DNA from: Plasmodium malariae
Taxonomy: Eukaryota; Apicomplexa; Aconoidasida; Haemosporida; Plasmodiidae
Length of the DNA stretch: 64,000 nt
Assembly (NCBI RefSeq): GCF_900090045.1
Contig: NC_041779.1
Coordinates: 1,761,001-1,825,000, forward strand
Reading direction: 5' to 3'
The notes beneath the pieces were generated by a model. That model was given only the letters and a program-made list of their open reading frames with translations, ran no database searches and was not told where the DNA came from. The position numbers were made by a program, and so were the translations under genes. Shown here in pieces: positions 13,591-25,331 of the stretch (positions are counted from its first letter, which is position 1; every line of letters starts with the position of its first letter).

Positions 13591-13731
13591 GACTACTTTT
13601 TCATCGAGAACGAACGTTACTATGAAATAGGAAAGAATGGAGAAGTAGGAAACTCATATCTAACAAACACATGCAAAAGTGACTCTAAGAAAATGAAAAT
13701 AAGAAAAATAAAAAAAAGTAAAAGAATATGA
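13591..13731 (+). CDS. Possible orphan 3' exon, uncertain
   Basis: An open stretch of 46 codons ends in TGA and begins just after ...TTTGTATTAG; a stronger acceptor, T-tract-AG, lies at 13570. It reads D-Y-F-F-I-E-N-E-R-Y-Y-E-I-G-K-N-G-E-V-G, then a basic C-terminal third rich in lysine. Codon content is more balanced than in nearby random frames, and the block is G/C-richer than its surroundings, which is why I list it. I recognise no family and see no partner exon. It could be the last exon of a gene fragment carried in with the inserted block, or chance. Confidence 0.2.
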   Translation, partial: DYFFIENERYYEIGKNGEVGNSYLTNTCKSDSKKMKIRKIKKSKRI

Positions 13732-14050
13732 AATATAATTAATGACGACATAAATTATGCATGAATAGGTGCAATTCTTAATTCTAATATTCCCCTTTTT
13801 TTTTCTATGTTCAAACAGCAATTACAGAGATATTTTTTTAAAAGTGAAGATAGATATCCTTATAAAAGTTTTATGAAAAAGACAAAGAAAAAAAAGGATA
13901 TAATTTATTAGCGATATTTTTCTGATTTAATTTTTTTATCCTTAGTTTGTATGAAAAGGTGAAAATCCATAAATATAAGTCTCTAATTACGAAATTTGTG
14001 GGAAAATGTACGAATAAAAACTAAAAAATAACTACTTTAAAGAATTTATG

Positions 14051-14152
14051 TGTCATGTATACTTCTATGCCATGTAAATATATGTGTCATGTATGCTTCT
14101 ATGCCATGTAAATATATGTGTCATGTATAATTCTATGCCATGTAAATATATA
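14051..14152. repeat. Three tandem copies of a 34-bp unit
   Basis: Units begin at 14051, 14085 and 14119, each opening TGTCATGTAT, continuing TTCTATGCCATGTAAATATA, and differing at one or two bases (TATAC, TATGC, TATAA). The overlapping short frames on both strands here are by-products of the repeat and not genes. Confidence 0.95.
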
Positions 14153-14174
14153 TGTGCATACGTATATGCACATA
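14151..14174. repeat. Perfect 10-bp inverted repeat
   Basis: The arms TATGTGCATA and TATGCACATA flank a CGTA spacer, immediately after the 34-bp tandem repeat. It could form a cruciform or hairpin. No function is implied. Confidence 0.8.
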
Positions 14175-15500
14175 TACATGTGAATATGCGGATGTATATA
14201 TATGCATTCCTTAGGATGGTCCGTCCATATACATACTTCAACATATGTACCTGCCCATATTTTATAAAATGCATATTCATTTTTATGCCTATTACAACAC
14301 TTCGATTTCACAATATTATTAATAGTATAAACGGATATATATTCTACTACACTGAAACAACATGAGAAGACTAAAACAAATAAACGTAATAAAATGTATT
14401 TTATAGGGCTTGTTTTATCTATTTACCTTTAATACATTTTTGATGAATTTCTCATAATAACGAAGCTTCTTATATATATAGGTAAATTTTTTTTGTGTTG
14501 TTATATCAACCAGAAGTATATTTTTATACAGATGTTAATGTTTACTTAAAAAATTTAAAATAAAATATATCTAATAAAACATTTATTCTTAAAAGGTGAT
14601 TTTATGTATATGAATAACTAAATTGATTTTAGTATGCAGTTGTATGCATTATTGTGTGTGTACGTAAGATTGAACTCTTCATGAATGTATGAATAATTAT
14701 GCGTATAGAACTTATGCTTATTGTTTTTTTTTTTTTTGTAATAGCTTTCTGTAGAACTTTTAGTATGTATACATTGAAATGCTGTAAACGGATGCACATA
14801 CATATATATGTACATGTAATTTTTTGCATGCTGTAAATTTATTCACATATTATTTCCCCCAGTATCGCTTTGTATTTACGTAAATGTTAATGTATATAAG
14901 ATGGAATGAGACATATGATAGAAATAGGATATTTGACAAGGGATAATATCTCAAGGCATGAAGTTAACTGAAACATGTATTTATCTTAAAGATTATAAGA
15001 AAAAGAAGAAAAAATATATACATAAGGTAACTAAACGTTACAATAATTGAATTAATTAGATGTGTATATAATTCGTTTAACGAGGGCTTCATTTTATATT
15101 ATACCTTCATTGTAAATTTACATGCAGTTAACTTTATTAAAGATTCTTATAAGGGTTGTTAATTAGTATATTTATTATTAGCATTGATAAAGCCGAAAAA
15201 AAAATAAAAAGTGGAAATGTATATACTGCAATGTTGTAAAACGAAAAAGTAAATATTATTAGTTCGTTTTAGTTCTATGAAAGAAGATTACGTATATGAA
15301 TGTGTGCACGTATGAATACGGTGGTCTTATGAGTGTATGCATATCTTTATGATATTCATCCCATATAAACAAGCATGTAAAAAAGTATATTCAAGTGATA
15401 ATAAAAAATCTTCGCGTAGAAATTACTTTTATATATATATATAATGAATTTATTCATTTGGAACTAAAAAAAATAAAATAAAACTATAATCATTTTTTTT

Positions 15501-18317
15501 TTTTTTTGGTAAACATTACATTAGTTATATATACGTAAACTTATTGGTAATATGAAAGGGTTCAATATGTTTTGAAAAAAATAAATTAGTTAGAATAAAT
15601 AAATTTTAGAAAAGTGACTGAATATAATGAAATACATGTAGATATAAATTATAATGTTCCTCATTTTAGTGAATATTTTATCATATATATGTTTGTGTAA
15701 ACTTCATAGAATCTATAATAGTAGTAGTGTTATAGAAGAGATACATTAGATCTATAATAAGGATGATTACAAAAATACTACTTAAAGAAACAATAGGAAA
15801 GTAATAATTTCGAGGAATATATTTATAATCCACATTAATTTACCTTTAAGTAATATAATGAATTTAAAAGAGCCATATATTCCATTATTTTTACGAAATT
15901 AATTGAATTTCTAATTAGGGGAAAAATATTATTAATACAAAAGGTAAATTTATGAGAAATGATTATTACATCTGATATTGTATCTACAAGAGTCAAAAAT
16001 TATTAAGTATTTAATAATATATATATATATATATGTATTTATGTGATTTCATAGATGTATACTTATAAAATAAATATATATATTTAATAATAACATTAAT
16101 TTATATTGTATACATTTACTAAGGAAATAATCAAATATTTCAAAAAAAAATGAAAATTGTTTATAAATTATTCTTTCATTTTGCTGAATTTTCATCAGTA
16201 TTTATCTTAAATTAACGTGAACATATTTAATTAATATAAAATGCATAAAATAATTAAAAAAAAACAAATGATCCTAAAAAATATTAACTAAATCAGTTAC
16301 ATAGAAAACTAGAAAATAATTATTAAAAAGAAGTTTATATGTTCATGTTATTTTTATAATTATATAATTTTCATAATAGGCAGTATTAAATATTATGTTG
16401 CGTTGGTATGTTTTTTTATATAAACATAAATTAGTAAATTTTGACAAGGAGAAATCCAAATGAAAGAACCATTTAAATGTCTTGAACCAAGAAACATATT
16501 AATTATATATATATATAATTATATAAGTTTATATAGTTATATACATACGAATACATAGAGTAAAATAATATTTATCTTATATTTCTGTAATTATCTAGGT
16601 TGATGTATATTGGTAGCATATGGAAAATTTCAGGATATTTACATATATTTTTAATTAATTATTTTTAGAAAAGTAGTTTACTTAACAAAATTAGTGTAAA
16701 TTTATTATTATATAATTAATATAATATATTTATGATATTACATTTTTATTATTCTCTACGTTTATTATATTAAATAAACAATATATAATAAAAATATTTT
16801 TTCTTTTATGGGTATATTTCATTAATAATATAATTTATTTTATTTGAGAATGTTACATAGCAGTAGTCATTTAATATATTACTTTAAGTAATACTTATTT
16901 ATATACCAATAAAAATTATATATACTATTATTCCTTCCATAAAAATGTCAAAAAGTATAATAATACGTTATTGGTTTTTTTAATTTTTATTATATATTAT
17001 ATATATTTTTTTTTTATTTATTAATATTATTATTTTTTACTGTATATTATTTTATTTAAAATAATTTTTTTATTATAATTTTTTTTTTAATAATTATAAT
17101 TACTATAAATTTTTTCTTATATATATTCTTACATAGTTATTATGTTTTTTTAATATAGCATTTTCGCTATATATTATAAATTTATAAATATTTTAGCGAA
17201 AAAATAAAAATATATAAATTAATTCTCAAATTTAATAAATTTTATTTTGATCATAATAAACAGAATTCTTTTTTTTTTTTAACTATATAGAAATTAATTT
17301 ATTATATTTAAAATAATAACATGCAATTTTATAAAAGCGTTAAATTGTATAGAACTCTATAAAACATTAGTATTTTTTATTTTAATAAAATTGCACAATA
17401 TAATTTCAAAGTTATTCTAGTACAAATATTTTACATGTTTTATATATATGGGACATACTAGATTATAACTTGTGCTATAAAAAAAAGTCTTTTTTTATTT
17501 TTTTTTCCAGCGTATGATTAGTATTATATACTATATCTTGTATTTATTATTGTAAATAATGTATAAGAAGTATAACAGGTATACATAATTAAGCTTATTA
17601 ATAGAAGGTTCAATAAAAAAATAACTATATTACTAACATATATTAGCATACTTATTCTCAACACATGTCTGATTTTTTTATTCTAATTATAAAAAAAATT
17701 CCTGTATACCTGAAAAGCCATTTTATTTTTTTTTCTGAAAGATATTAATAACAAACATTTTGAACTGTTACGTTAGGCTATTAAAATATATATGCTTTTT
17801 GAGTATTCATTAATAAAATTCGTTTCCCAAATATCATTTGATATTTGCTTTTCTATAAATAAATTAATTTCATAAATTTAGAAAAATATTTATTAAATTA
17901 TATTATATTTTTTATAACTTGTACATTATTTATGGAATTTAGCACTTTTTTAAAAAATAAAATAAAATAGCTAAAGTAATTACTATACTCATATATTACT
18001 AATTTGTCAATATTCTCTATATATTTTGCCAAAATAGATGTGTTATAAAATCAAAAAATATACAAATTTTATAGAATAAATAAATATTTTATATTAGAAA
18101 AATCACGCAGATTTGTCTTTTTCAATTGTATATGTCCATATTTAAATAAGGCACTATAATAAACTAGAATAAAATTTTTCTTATATTTTTGTAGCTCCAT
18201 GTTATATATAAATATATTTATAAGAATATTTTTGTTATCTCTAAGGAAATTTAGCACATTATAAATAATAAAAATATATTCTTTTCATTATAATGTACCT
18301 TTTATATATCTTTAGAT
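15501..18317. other. Duplicated non-coding block (partner at 30.44-32.55 kb)
   Basis: Many landmarks recur in order in both places: AAATACATGTAGATATAAAT, TTTTATCATATATATGTTTG, ATATTCCATTATTTTT against ATAATCCATTATTTTT, TCTAATTAGG, and later AGATTATAA followed by a long T tract. No gene is supportable. A run at about 18.11-18.16 kb could be a badly decayed signal-peptide exon of the pseudogene that follows. Confidence 0.6.
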
Positions 18318-18776
18318 AATTAGAATATTGTGGATGGAATATTAGACAAAGGATTCTTATATTATTATCAGAACAAGAGGAGAGATATAATATAGAATTA
18401 AAGGTATGTTATATGGTAATGTATATGTTGGTTCATACCATAAAGAGGTAATATTGAACTAAAATATATTGGAATGTATTAGCGTAGATACAGTGATAAT
18501 TCAAGGACATCCAAAAAGTTAGTCACGAAATGATTATTTGTTTTATTCGAGCCATATATAGTGATAGATATGTATTTTTAAAAAAATTGTAAGGAGTATA
18601 TATTCCTATATATAAAAACAGAAAATATTCCTGTTCTACCAAGAAAAAAAGTGTAAAACTTACAGAATGTATGAGTATTACGTTAGCATTTACTCTAATG
18701 GATACTTTTGTTATAGTATTTTTATTACTTTTCTATTTATTATTCCATTAATAAATTTGTAATATATATTAAGGTG
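18318..18776 (+). pseudogene. Decayed exported-protein gene (copy B)
   Basis: After a TTTAG acceptor, one frame reads R-I-L-I-L-L-S-E-Q-E-E-R-Y-N-I-E-L-K. The L-L-S-E-Q part looks like the core of a PEXEL export motif (RxLxE). Several stops and shifts follow. The end reads Y-E-Y-Y-V-S-I-Y-S-N-G, then a hydrophobic stretch with I-I-P, and a stop near 18757. The middle section, with ATTCCTATATATA and CTGTTCTACC-AAGAAAAAAA, matches the homologous locus at 33.06-33.14 kb. It sits about 2.5 kb upstream of a fam-l gene, as do its relatives. The original product was probably exported, with C-terminal membrane segments. The family is unassigned. Confidence 0.45.
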
Positions 18777-20825
18777 AGAATTACTAATATAATTATTTAA
18801 TTATAAAAAGAGATTTACAACTGTATTTTTATTTTTCATTTTTTATATATTTTAATGTTATATGTTCTGTTAAAATTATTAAATAAGCCTGTAAATTAGA
18901 AAAAGACAAAATAAAAGCCTCCTCAAAATTGATATATTGTTTTCAGAAATACCTTTTTTCCTGTATCTAGTGAATATTTCCTTTATGCTTAATGGAAATA
19001 TGCTAACAAAAATTAATTGTATACTTATAAATTTTTTTTTATTGAAACTAAATATTATACAAGTATATATTAATGAACAGAAGTAATAAGATGTATAAGA
19101 AGTATTTTTGACGGTTCTTATATTTTTAGATTTTTGTTATATTAAAATTTATTTTTCGGAATATATATATATAATATATATTTCTTTATTTATTAAATGT
19201 GAAATTTAAATTGCTGAATATTCAGAATAAAAATATACACCATATATGCAAAAAATATATGTGTAATAGTTACATTTGGATTTGTAATTCAATATATATG
19301 TGATATTTAATTTATTATACTATATCGTAATTAATGTAATTTCACGCACCTAATGAGATAACTTTTATAATTAACAATTCCTCTCTTTTCTTTTTAAAGG
19401 TTGTAAGTTTTCATTATTGATCTTATTAATATATATACGATATATTACTTTTAATTTTAATATATTTGAATTTATTTTTATTTAATAAAATATAAACTAT
19501 TTAATTTTTTTTGTTAAAATGTACTTCTTATTTAAATGTAAACATAACAAATCATGTTTATAAAAAAGTTATTATGAAAATTACATGTTTCAAAAGTTAT
19601 TTGATATAAGAATATATTAATAAAATTCTGGATTCTTTTATAGTTCAAGTAAAAAATTATAATTAAATAATAATATAATTCTCCTTTGGAAATGAATTAT
19701 TATTAGTAAATTGTCAATTTTATAATTTTTAAAGCTTTATATTTAAATGAGTGTCTTAAAGTATATCTCTTATTTTACTTTTTATTTTAGATAATTGTTT
19801 GTGTTAAAATTTTTCTGTAAAAATTATTAAAAATCTATGTAAAATTATTTGATATGAAATTATACTCATTATTACGTTAAATGCTGTTAACGAAGTATAT
19901 TATTATTCCAAGATTATTATTAAGTTAATTCAATACTTATTCTATCCTTCACTTTTTTATGTATTATTTTTTTATCTTATTTCATCTAAATAAATATTAA
20001 ATTAAAAAGAAATTTGAAATAAGTTGATAAATTTACAAACTTTTAATTTAGAAATAATAGTACATTTTACTTCTAATTAAACACTATAACACTCAAAAAT
20101 TATTTTACAAAAATAAAAGACGGTCTTTATTTACCTTTGAAATATATACCTTTTTAGTGCTTTAAGTTCTTTATTATAAATACGATATTTGATATATGTT
20201 ATTGAAGATAAAGGAATGTATATGTTTATGTTATACCTAATTACATTAGCACAATTAATATAAAACAAAAATTTATGAAAAATATTTTTTCCATTTTTTA
20301 CTTCTACCATTATGTTTCTATAACAATTAATATTTTTTTAGGAATAACTAGTTTTTCAAAAATATATTGTTTATAAAATCGGAATAATTAATAGGAGAAC
20401 TTCTTTAACATCCGTAATACTTCTCTTAAGGTATAAAGAGATCCATTATCTATATTCTATACATTCTATATTCTACATATAATCAATATCTAGAATGTTA
20501 TGTAATCGTATATATTTTATTTTATTCTGAAATGAATTAATAAAAATATTTTTTAATTAATTTATTATTTTAAATAAAATATATATTTTATATGTTTATT
20601 AGTTATTTGAATTTATATTATTCTAATTGAAGTTCTTTTTCGCAGTCACTGCTGTAAAAAAAAATTATAATTATACATTTTTTAATATGTTTTTACGAAC
20701 AAAAAAAAATTTATAAATATAAAAGAATAAATGTATAATAAAAGTTTCCTATATAACTATAGGAATATTGTATTATTTTTAATTGTGTTACTGCTCAGTA
20801 TATTACAGTTTTAATGTTCTATATC
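18777..20825. other. AT-rich spacer upstream of fam-l
   Basis: Non-coding counterpart of 181-2221. It holds the fam upstream element at 20445-20495 and nothing else I can support. Confidence 0.55.
20445..20495 (+). promoter_or_regulatory. fam-gene upstream element, copy 4
   Basis: ATCTATATTCTATACATTCTA followed by TATTCTACATATAATCAATAT lies about 375 bp before the start at 20826. It is one of the better-preserved copies. Confidence 0.45.
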
Positions 20826-21786
20826 ATGGACCAAAAAATTAAGTTACTATTATTTTTAAAAATTTCTACTTTTATACTTTTAAGTTGGATATGTAATTTT
20901 TACATTTATAATTTAAAATATAATTATTTACAGGTATTTATATTACTTATAATTTTCTATTTTTTTTTATTTTAGTACTTTTTTTAGTGTGAAAATATTC
21001 ATTTAATTGATAAGTTTTTTTTTATTTTTTCAGAGTACGCATAACACACTTTTGGATGAATTCTGCAAACATTGTAGAAATTTTTATACAAGAAATTATC
21101 GTTTACTTGGAATAAATAATCAGAAATGGGATTCACATATTGTATGTTTAAAAGAAGAGATTCAAAATAGAAAATATGTTAAAAATGATGCGTCTAATAA
21201 CGAAAAGGTGGGAGAAGATAAAAAGGAACTATTAAGTGAAAATTTACCATATAATGAAAAAGGCTGTAAAAAAGATAAAAATAATAAATTATGTTTATTT
21301 GAAACAAATAAATATTCCTATTTGGAAAGAAAAATATTTAAAGAACTTGATTTTGAAGATTTTCTTAAAAACAACAAGACAATTAGTGGTAAGCTTTACA
21401 AAAAAATAATACGTAAAAAATGTTCATTAAGAATCGCTATTCCATTTATATTGTTATTGTTGTTATCACTAGCATTAACAGTAGAATTATCTTTGGGTTA
21501 TGGAATTTCAAATGTGCTATATTATGTGTTTTATCAATCTCTTGGAAAAAGCGCAGTTGATAAAATTGGGAACTATTTGAAGAATGATTCTTTCGGTAGT
21601 TTGTTTAAGCAAGTTGTAACCGTTGAAGGTAAGCCGAAGTCTGCTCTTGTTCATAACATGTTTAGTTTTCTAACATATTGCTCACTTTTTCTTATATTAG
21701 GCTTTGCATTTATATCAGTGGTTTTTTATTACCATAAAAAAGTTAAAAAATATCAAAAAATTAAGTTCAGGAAAGGTAAAATATAA
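20826..21786 (+). CDS. fam-l: fam-l protein with relocated splice donor and frameshifted tail
   Basis: Exon 1 starts M-D-Q-K-I-K with a signal core ending S-W-I-C-N-F. The usual donor is gone, as in the paralogue at 2.2 kb. Here the frame stays open seven more codons into former intron, to CAG|GTATTT, a good donor. Exon 1 would be 20826-20933 (36 aa) and the intron 100 bp. Exon 2 (21034-21786) starts S-T-H-N-T after TTTTTTCAG, in phase 0. The predicted product is 286 aa. The export-like R-L-L-G-I starts at residue 59. The conserved I-F-K-E-L-D-F block is present, and membrane segments lie near 169-191 and 246-269. The tail is YYHKKVKKYQKIKFRKGKI; one A fewer than in sister genes shifts the usual RKR-stop to RKGKI-stop. 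Probably still functional, but transcript data should decide the donor. Confidence 0.8.
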
Positions 21787-24447
21787 AGTATGTTATATGT
21801 TTCTTTCGATAATGAAGTCTTTAATATGACGTAATATTTGTATTAATTCTCGTCATATGTTTAATATACATATATATAATTACGTAATTTTAAAAATACA
21901 TTTATATGCACTTTCCTTTTTTGGGTACATGACAATATATAAATGTGTATTATGATTTTAGGTGAAATTAAATGTTTTTTATTTTGTATTTTATGATATA
22001 TTTTCAACATAGTTAACTACGTTAGATTAATATATATTTATATATGTTGGAATTTCTTTTGTTACTCATAAAAATTCTATTTTTTTTGTAATAAAAATAA
22101 TATATTATAGGGAAATTAATACAATTTTAGTTAAGTTTATTAATATGTATTTGTAATTTATGAAATGACACACTATATTTTTTATATTGATTCGTTCTAA
22201 AATTGTTATATGTTAATGCATTTAAAGATATGCATCATCTGTTTTAAGAAAAAGATGAGTATATCTTGCTTTGTATTTAATAAGGGAAAGTGCAGGTTTT
22301 CCGTTGCCCATTTATATATATATGTATATTATATGAAAAACACTTAATTTTTATTCTATAAAATATATTTTATGAAAACTTTGTTATAGAAAATTTTTAT
22401 TTTATAAGTTTTTTTAACATACTTTTAGTTTGTATTTTGTTGGTCAAAAGGCAAAATATTGTTATAATATAAAATAATACTTTTTTAAAATATGATCTAC
22501 TTATAATTGTTTAATAGCTCAAGAATTATAAAAACTTCTTAATTAAAGTATGTTTTAGAAGAATTTATTATTCATGATTGTTATCAATGCTTTCGTTAAT
22601 TCTATTTTGAAAAATCACATAAATATATATTATACTGAAAATTTATAATTAAATATACTATATATTTTTTTTTTTTACATCACTAAGGGACATATTAATG
22701 AATTAAATGTTATTATATATTAATGGATCGTATTTTCAGATTAGTTTTTTTTTTCATAGTTTTTATAATAAAATACTTATTAAAATGTATTATTTTTATC
22801 TATAAAAATTTTTTATTTACGGCAATTAAAAAAATATATATAATTATACGGGGATAAACGTATATGTATATATATAAGTCGTATTTTTTTAATTTTTATG
22901 TACATATATTAAGTAAACAGTCAATATTACTTTAAAAATATATAATAATATGGAGAGTTTATATTTATAGTTAGTATTTTCTTCAAATTAATATTTTGGT
23001 TTTAAGAAAAAAAAAAGGATATTGCTAAAAAGAATTACATTTTTATAGATAAGTTATAAATAGTTGCATCCTTTTATTTTGTTTTATGAGTATTAATATT
23101 TTATATTTAATGGTTTAATTTATTTCTTTTAAAGTTAATTGATTAAAAAAATGTTACATATAAGGTTCCCCATACAAATGTTCAACAAGAAAATTTTTTG
23201 GTTACGTCTGATTTATTAAATATCATTTTTTTTTGATTCAAACGAAAAAAATGATACTAATATGTATTTTAATAATTAGCTATAACTTTGAATAATATGA
23301 TTTAGACTATGAAACTGCCTATGCATATTTTCATTTTTTAAAATTATAATTAGTACCTATAGAAAATTACAATCGAAGATATTGGAATAGAGCACATTGA
23401 AAATGAAAATATTGATAATAACAATTTTAATAAAAACTATATATATATACATTTTTTTTAATGTTAAATATTATAATAATATTTTTAAAATATATTAGAC
23501 CATTTATATAACATTTATATAAGTACAGAAGTTGAATAATTACTTTTTGATATTAAGTTTGTTTTTTTTTATATTTAAGTTTCTGTTATAGAAATATAAT
23601 TAATTAAAAGAAATATTAAAAAGAATTAATTATATGTATATAAAAATTATTCATTTAAAAATAATGCCATTAATTTTACAAAATTAAAAATTATAATTAT
23701 TAAAAGTTATGGAACAAATATAAAAATAAATTCCCCTTATCCTCTAAAATATATATTTGTACATATATTATTAACACATATATGATTTGTTTAAATGTTT
23801 TATATGTTATAGAAGTTCGTATGGACTTAGAGATTATCTAATGTATCCGTTATGAATTGCATAACAAAAATTAATAATTCTTATATATATTATTATCATA
23901 TTGCTATAATAATAAATATCTTTTAAGAATAATAAAACGTAATTCTACAGCATAATATATATACAATTATAATTATTTATATGATAAAATTCTTATGATT
24001 TGTCTTTATTGTATTAATATAGAGAATAATGTTTTATCTGTATTCTCTACGTTCTATATTCTATATAAATTTAATAATTAGAAATTTTATAACATCATAT
24101 ATTTTTTTTTCTGTTTAATTCTGAAAAATATTAATAAAAAATTTGTATAATAGGTGCGCTATATTAAATAACTAAATTATATATTTAATATATTTTTGAA
24201 TAAATTCAATTAATTTTATTTTAAATTTTATTATGTAAAAGGTATATAATATTTTTTAATGTAATTTTTCTTTGCACGTATACTAAAATTCATTGTAGTT
24301 ATATAAATTTTACTAATTTTTTCCAATGTATCAATAAAAATAAATTTTTAAATAAATGATGAATTTTTGTTATCATTGGAAAATTATAATTCTTTTATTA
24401 GTAATATTTTGTTTATTTAACATATAAGAATATTAAAGTTATATATA
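21787..24447. other. AT-rich spacer between fam-l and fam-m
   Basis: Counterpart of 3240-6009. No coding region seen. The fam upstream element lies at 24036-24090. Confidence 0.5.
24036..24090 (+). promoter_or_regulatory. fam-gene upstream element, copy 5
   Basis: ATCTGTATTCTCTACGTTCTA followed by TATTCTATATAAATTTAATAA lies about 410 bp before the fam-m start at 24448. Confidence 0.45.
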
Positions 24448-25331
24448 ATGGAACATAAAATTAAACATATCATATTTATTAAAATATTTGCTTTCATCTT
24501 TTTATTTTGGATATGTCATTTAAAGAGTTATATGGTATGATATTATCATTTAAGTATACTTGCATTATTAATGCTTTACGTGTTTTATTTTTATTAATAA
24601 GGCTTCATAGAATTAATAATTTATCTTTTAAATAACAAATATTTTTTATCTTTATTTTTTTTTCCCTTTAGATTATTTTTGATAAATCTTTTGAAGAGTA
24701 CTACAATATTTGTAGAAAATTAGATACAAGAATTTTTCGATCACTAACAATATATAAACATGATAAAGATTCATATATTTTGGGATTAAAACAGAATATA
24801 TTAAATAATACAGATTACAAAAAGAAAAACATAATTATTAATAAAAAAGAAGCCCCATTTAAAAGCAAAAAATCTAATAAAAATTTATTAAATAAAGCGC
24901 AATACTACACCGAAGTTACAGATTATAGCAATGGAATTTTTGATGGAAAACATTTTCATTTTGAAAAAAAATGGATTAAAAGGAAAAATTACTCTCATTT
25001 TCTAGAAAAAAAAAGAAGACTTTGCGACATAGCATTAGGAAAAATAAAATTTAGACATTATAGATATGGAGTTGGTTTATTTTTAATTTTTATTATGTTG
25101 GGAATATTATACATTATAGGAGATATTTATGTTTCATGGGAAAAAGTAGGGGGTAAAATTAGAGTAAATTTAGAATCGATTATTAAAATTCCAGTAAGTT
25201 TAGATCCTTATACATGTGCAATATTATATGCCATAGATATTGTTATATTTTCAATTTTAATTATAATAACAATACCTAGGATCTTAAAAAATAAAGAGAT
25301 ATATAATAAACTTAAGTTGATGAATGAGTAA
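24448..25331 (+). CDS. fam-m: fam-m protein, two exons, intact
   Basis: Exon 1 (24448-24534) encodes M-E-H-K-I-K and a signal core ending F-W-I-C-H-L. The donor is ATG|GTATGA, the intron is 137 bp, and exon 2 (24672-25331) begins I-I-F-D-K after CCTTTAG. The product is 248 aa, the shortest fam protein here. The export-like motif R-S-L-T-I starts at residue 52. The fam-m core runs from K-A-Q-Y-Y-T-E-V-T-D-Y to F-D-G-K-H-F-H-F-E-K-K-W-I-K-R-K-N-Y (about 104-135). Membrane segments lie near 162-182 and 209-231, and the end is I-L-K-N-K-E-I-Y-N-K-L-K. The loop between the membrane segments is only about 25 residues. It is the positional counterpart of the fam-m at 6.0 kb in the duplicated unit, but the loops share no obvious sequence. 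Confidence 0.9.

Larger units (their letters stand above)
12200..15500. other. Copy-specific block of different composition, probable insertion
   Basis: The duplicated unit is interrupted here. Sequence on either side is contiguous in the second copy (around 30.41-30.44 kb), with a T-rich tract at the join in both cases. The block is visibly richer in C and G than its surroundings. It has long T and A tracts (13128-13143, 14726-14738), many ATGTAT/ATACAT words, a 34-bp tandem repeat and a palindrome. One short possible 3' exon is listed separately; no convincing complete gene is present. The composition resembles Plasmodium intergenic DNA from nearer the chromosome core, but I cannot identify the source. 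Confidence 0.4.

Noticed and set aside
14084..14365. Overlapping open frames on both strands at 14.06-14.37 kb
   Set aside because: They are generated by the 34-bp repeat and ATGTAT-rich sequence; no homology, low complexity, and open on both strands at once.
14618..14829. Two overlapping minus-strand frames at 14.6-14.8 kb
   Set aside because: Frames cross an A/T homopolymer and CATACATATAT sequence; no domain or splice context.
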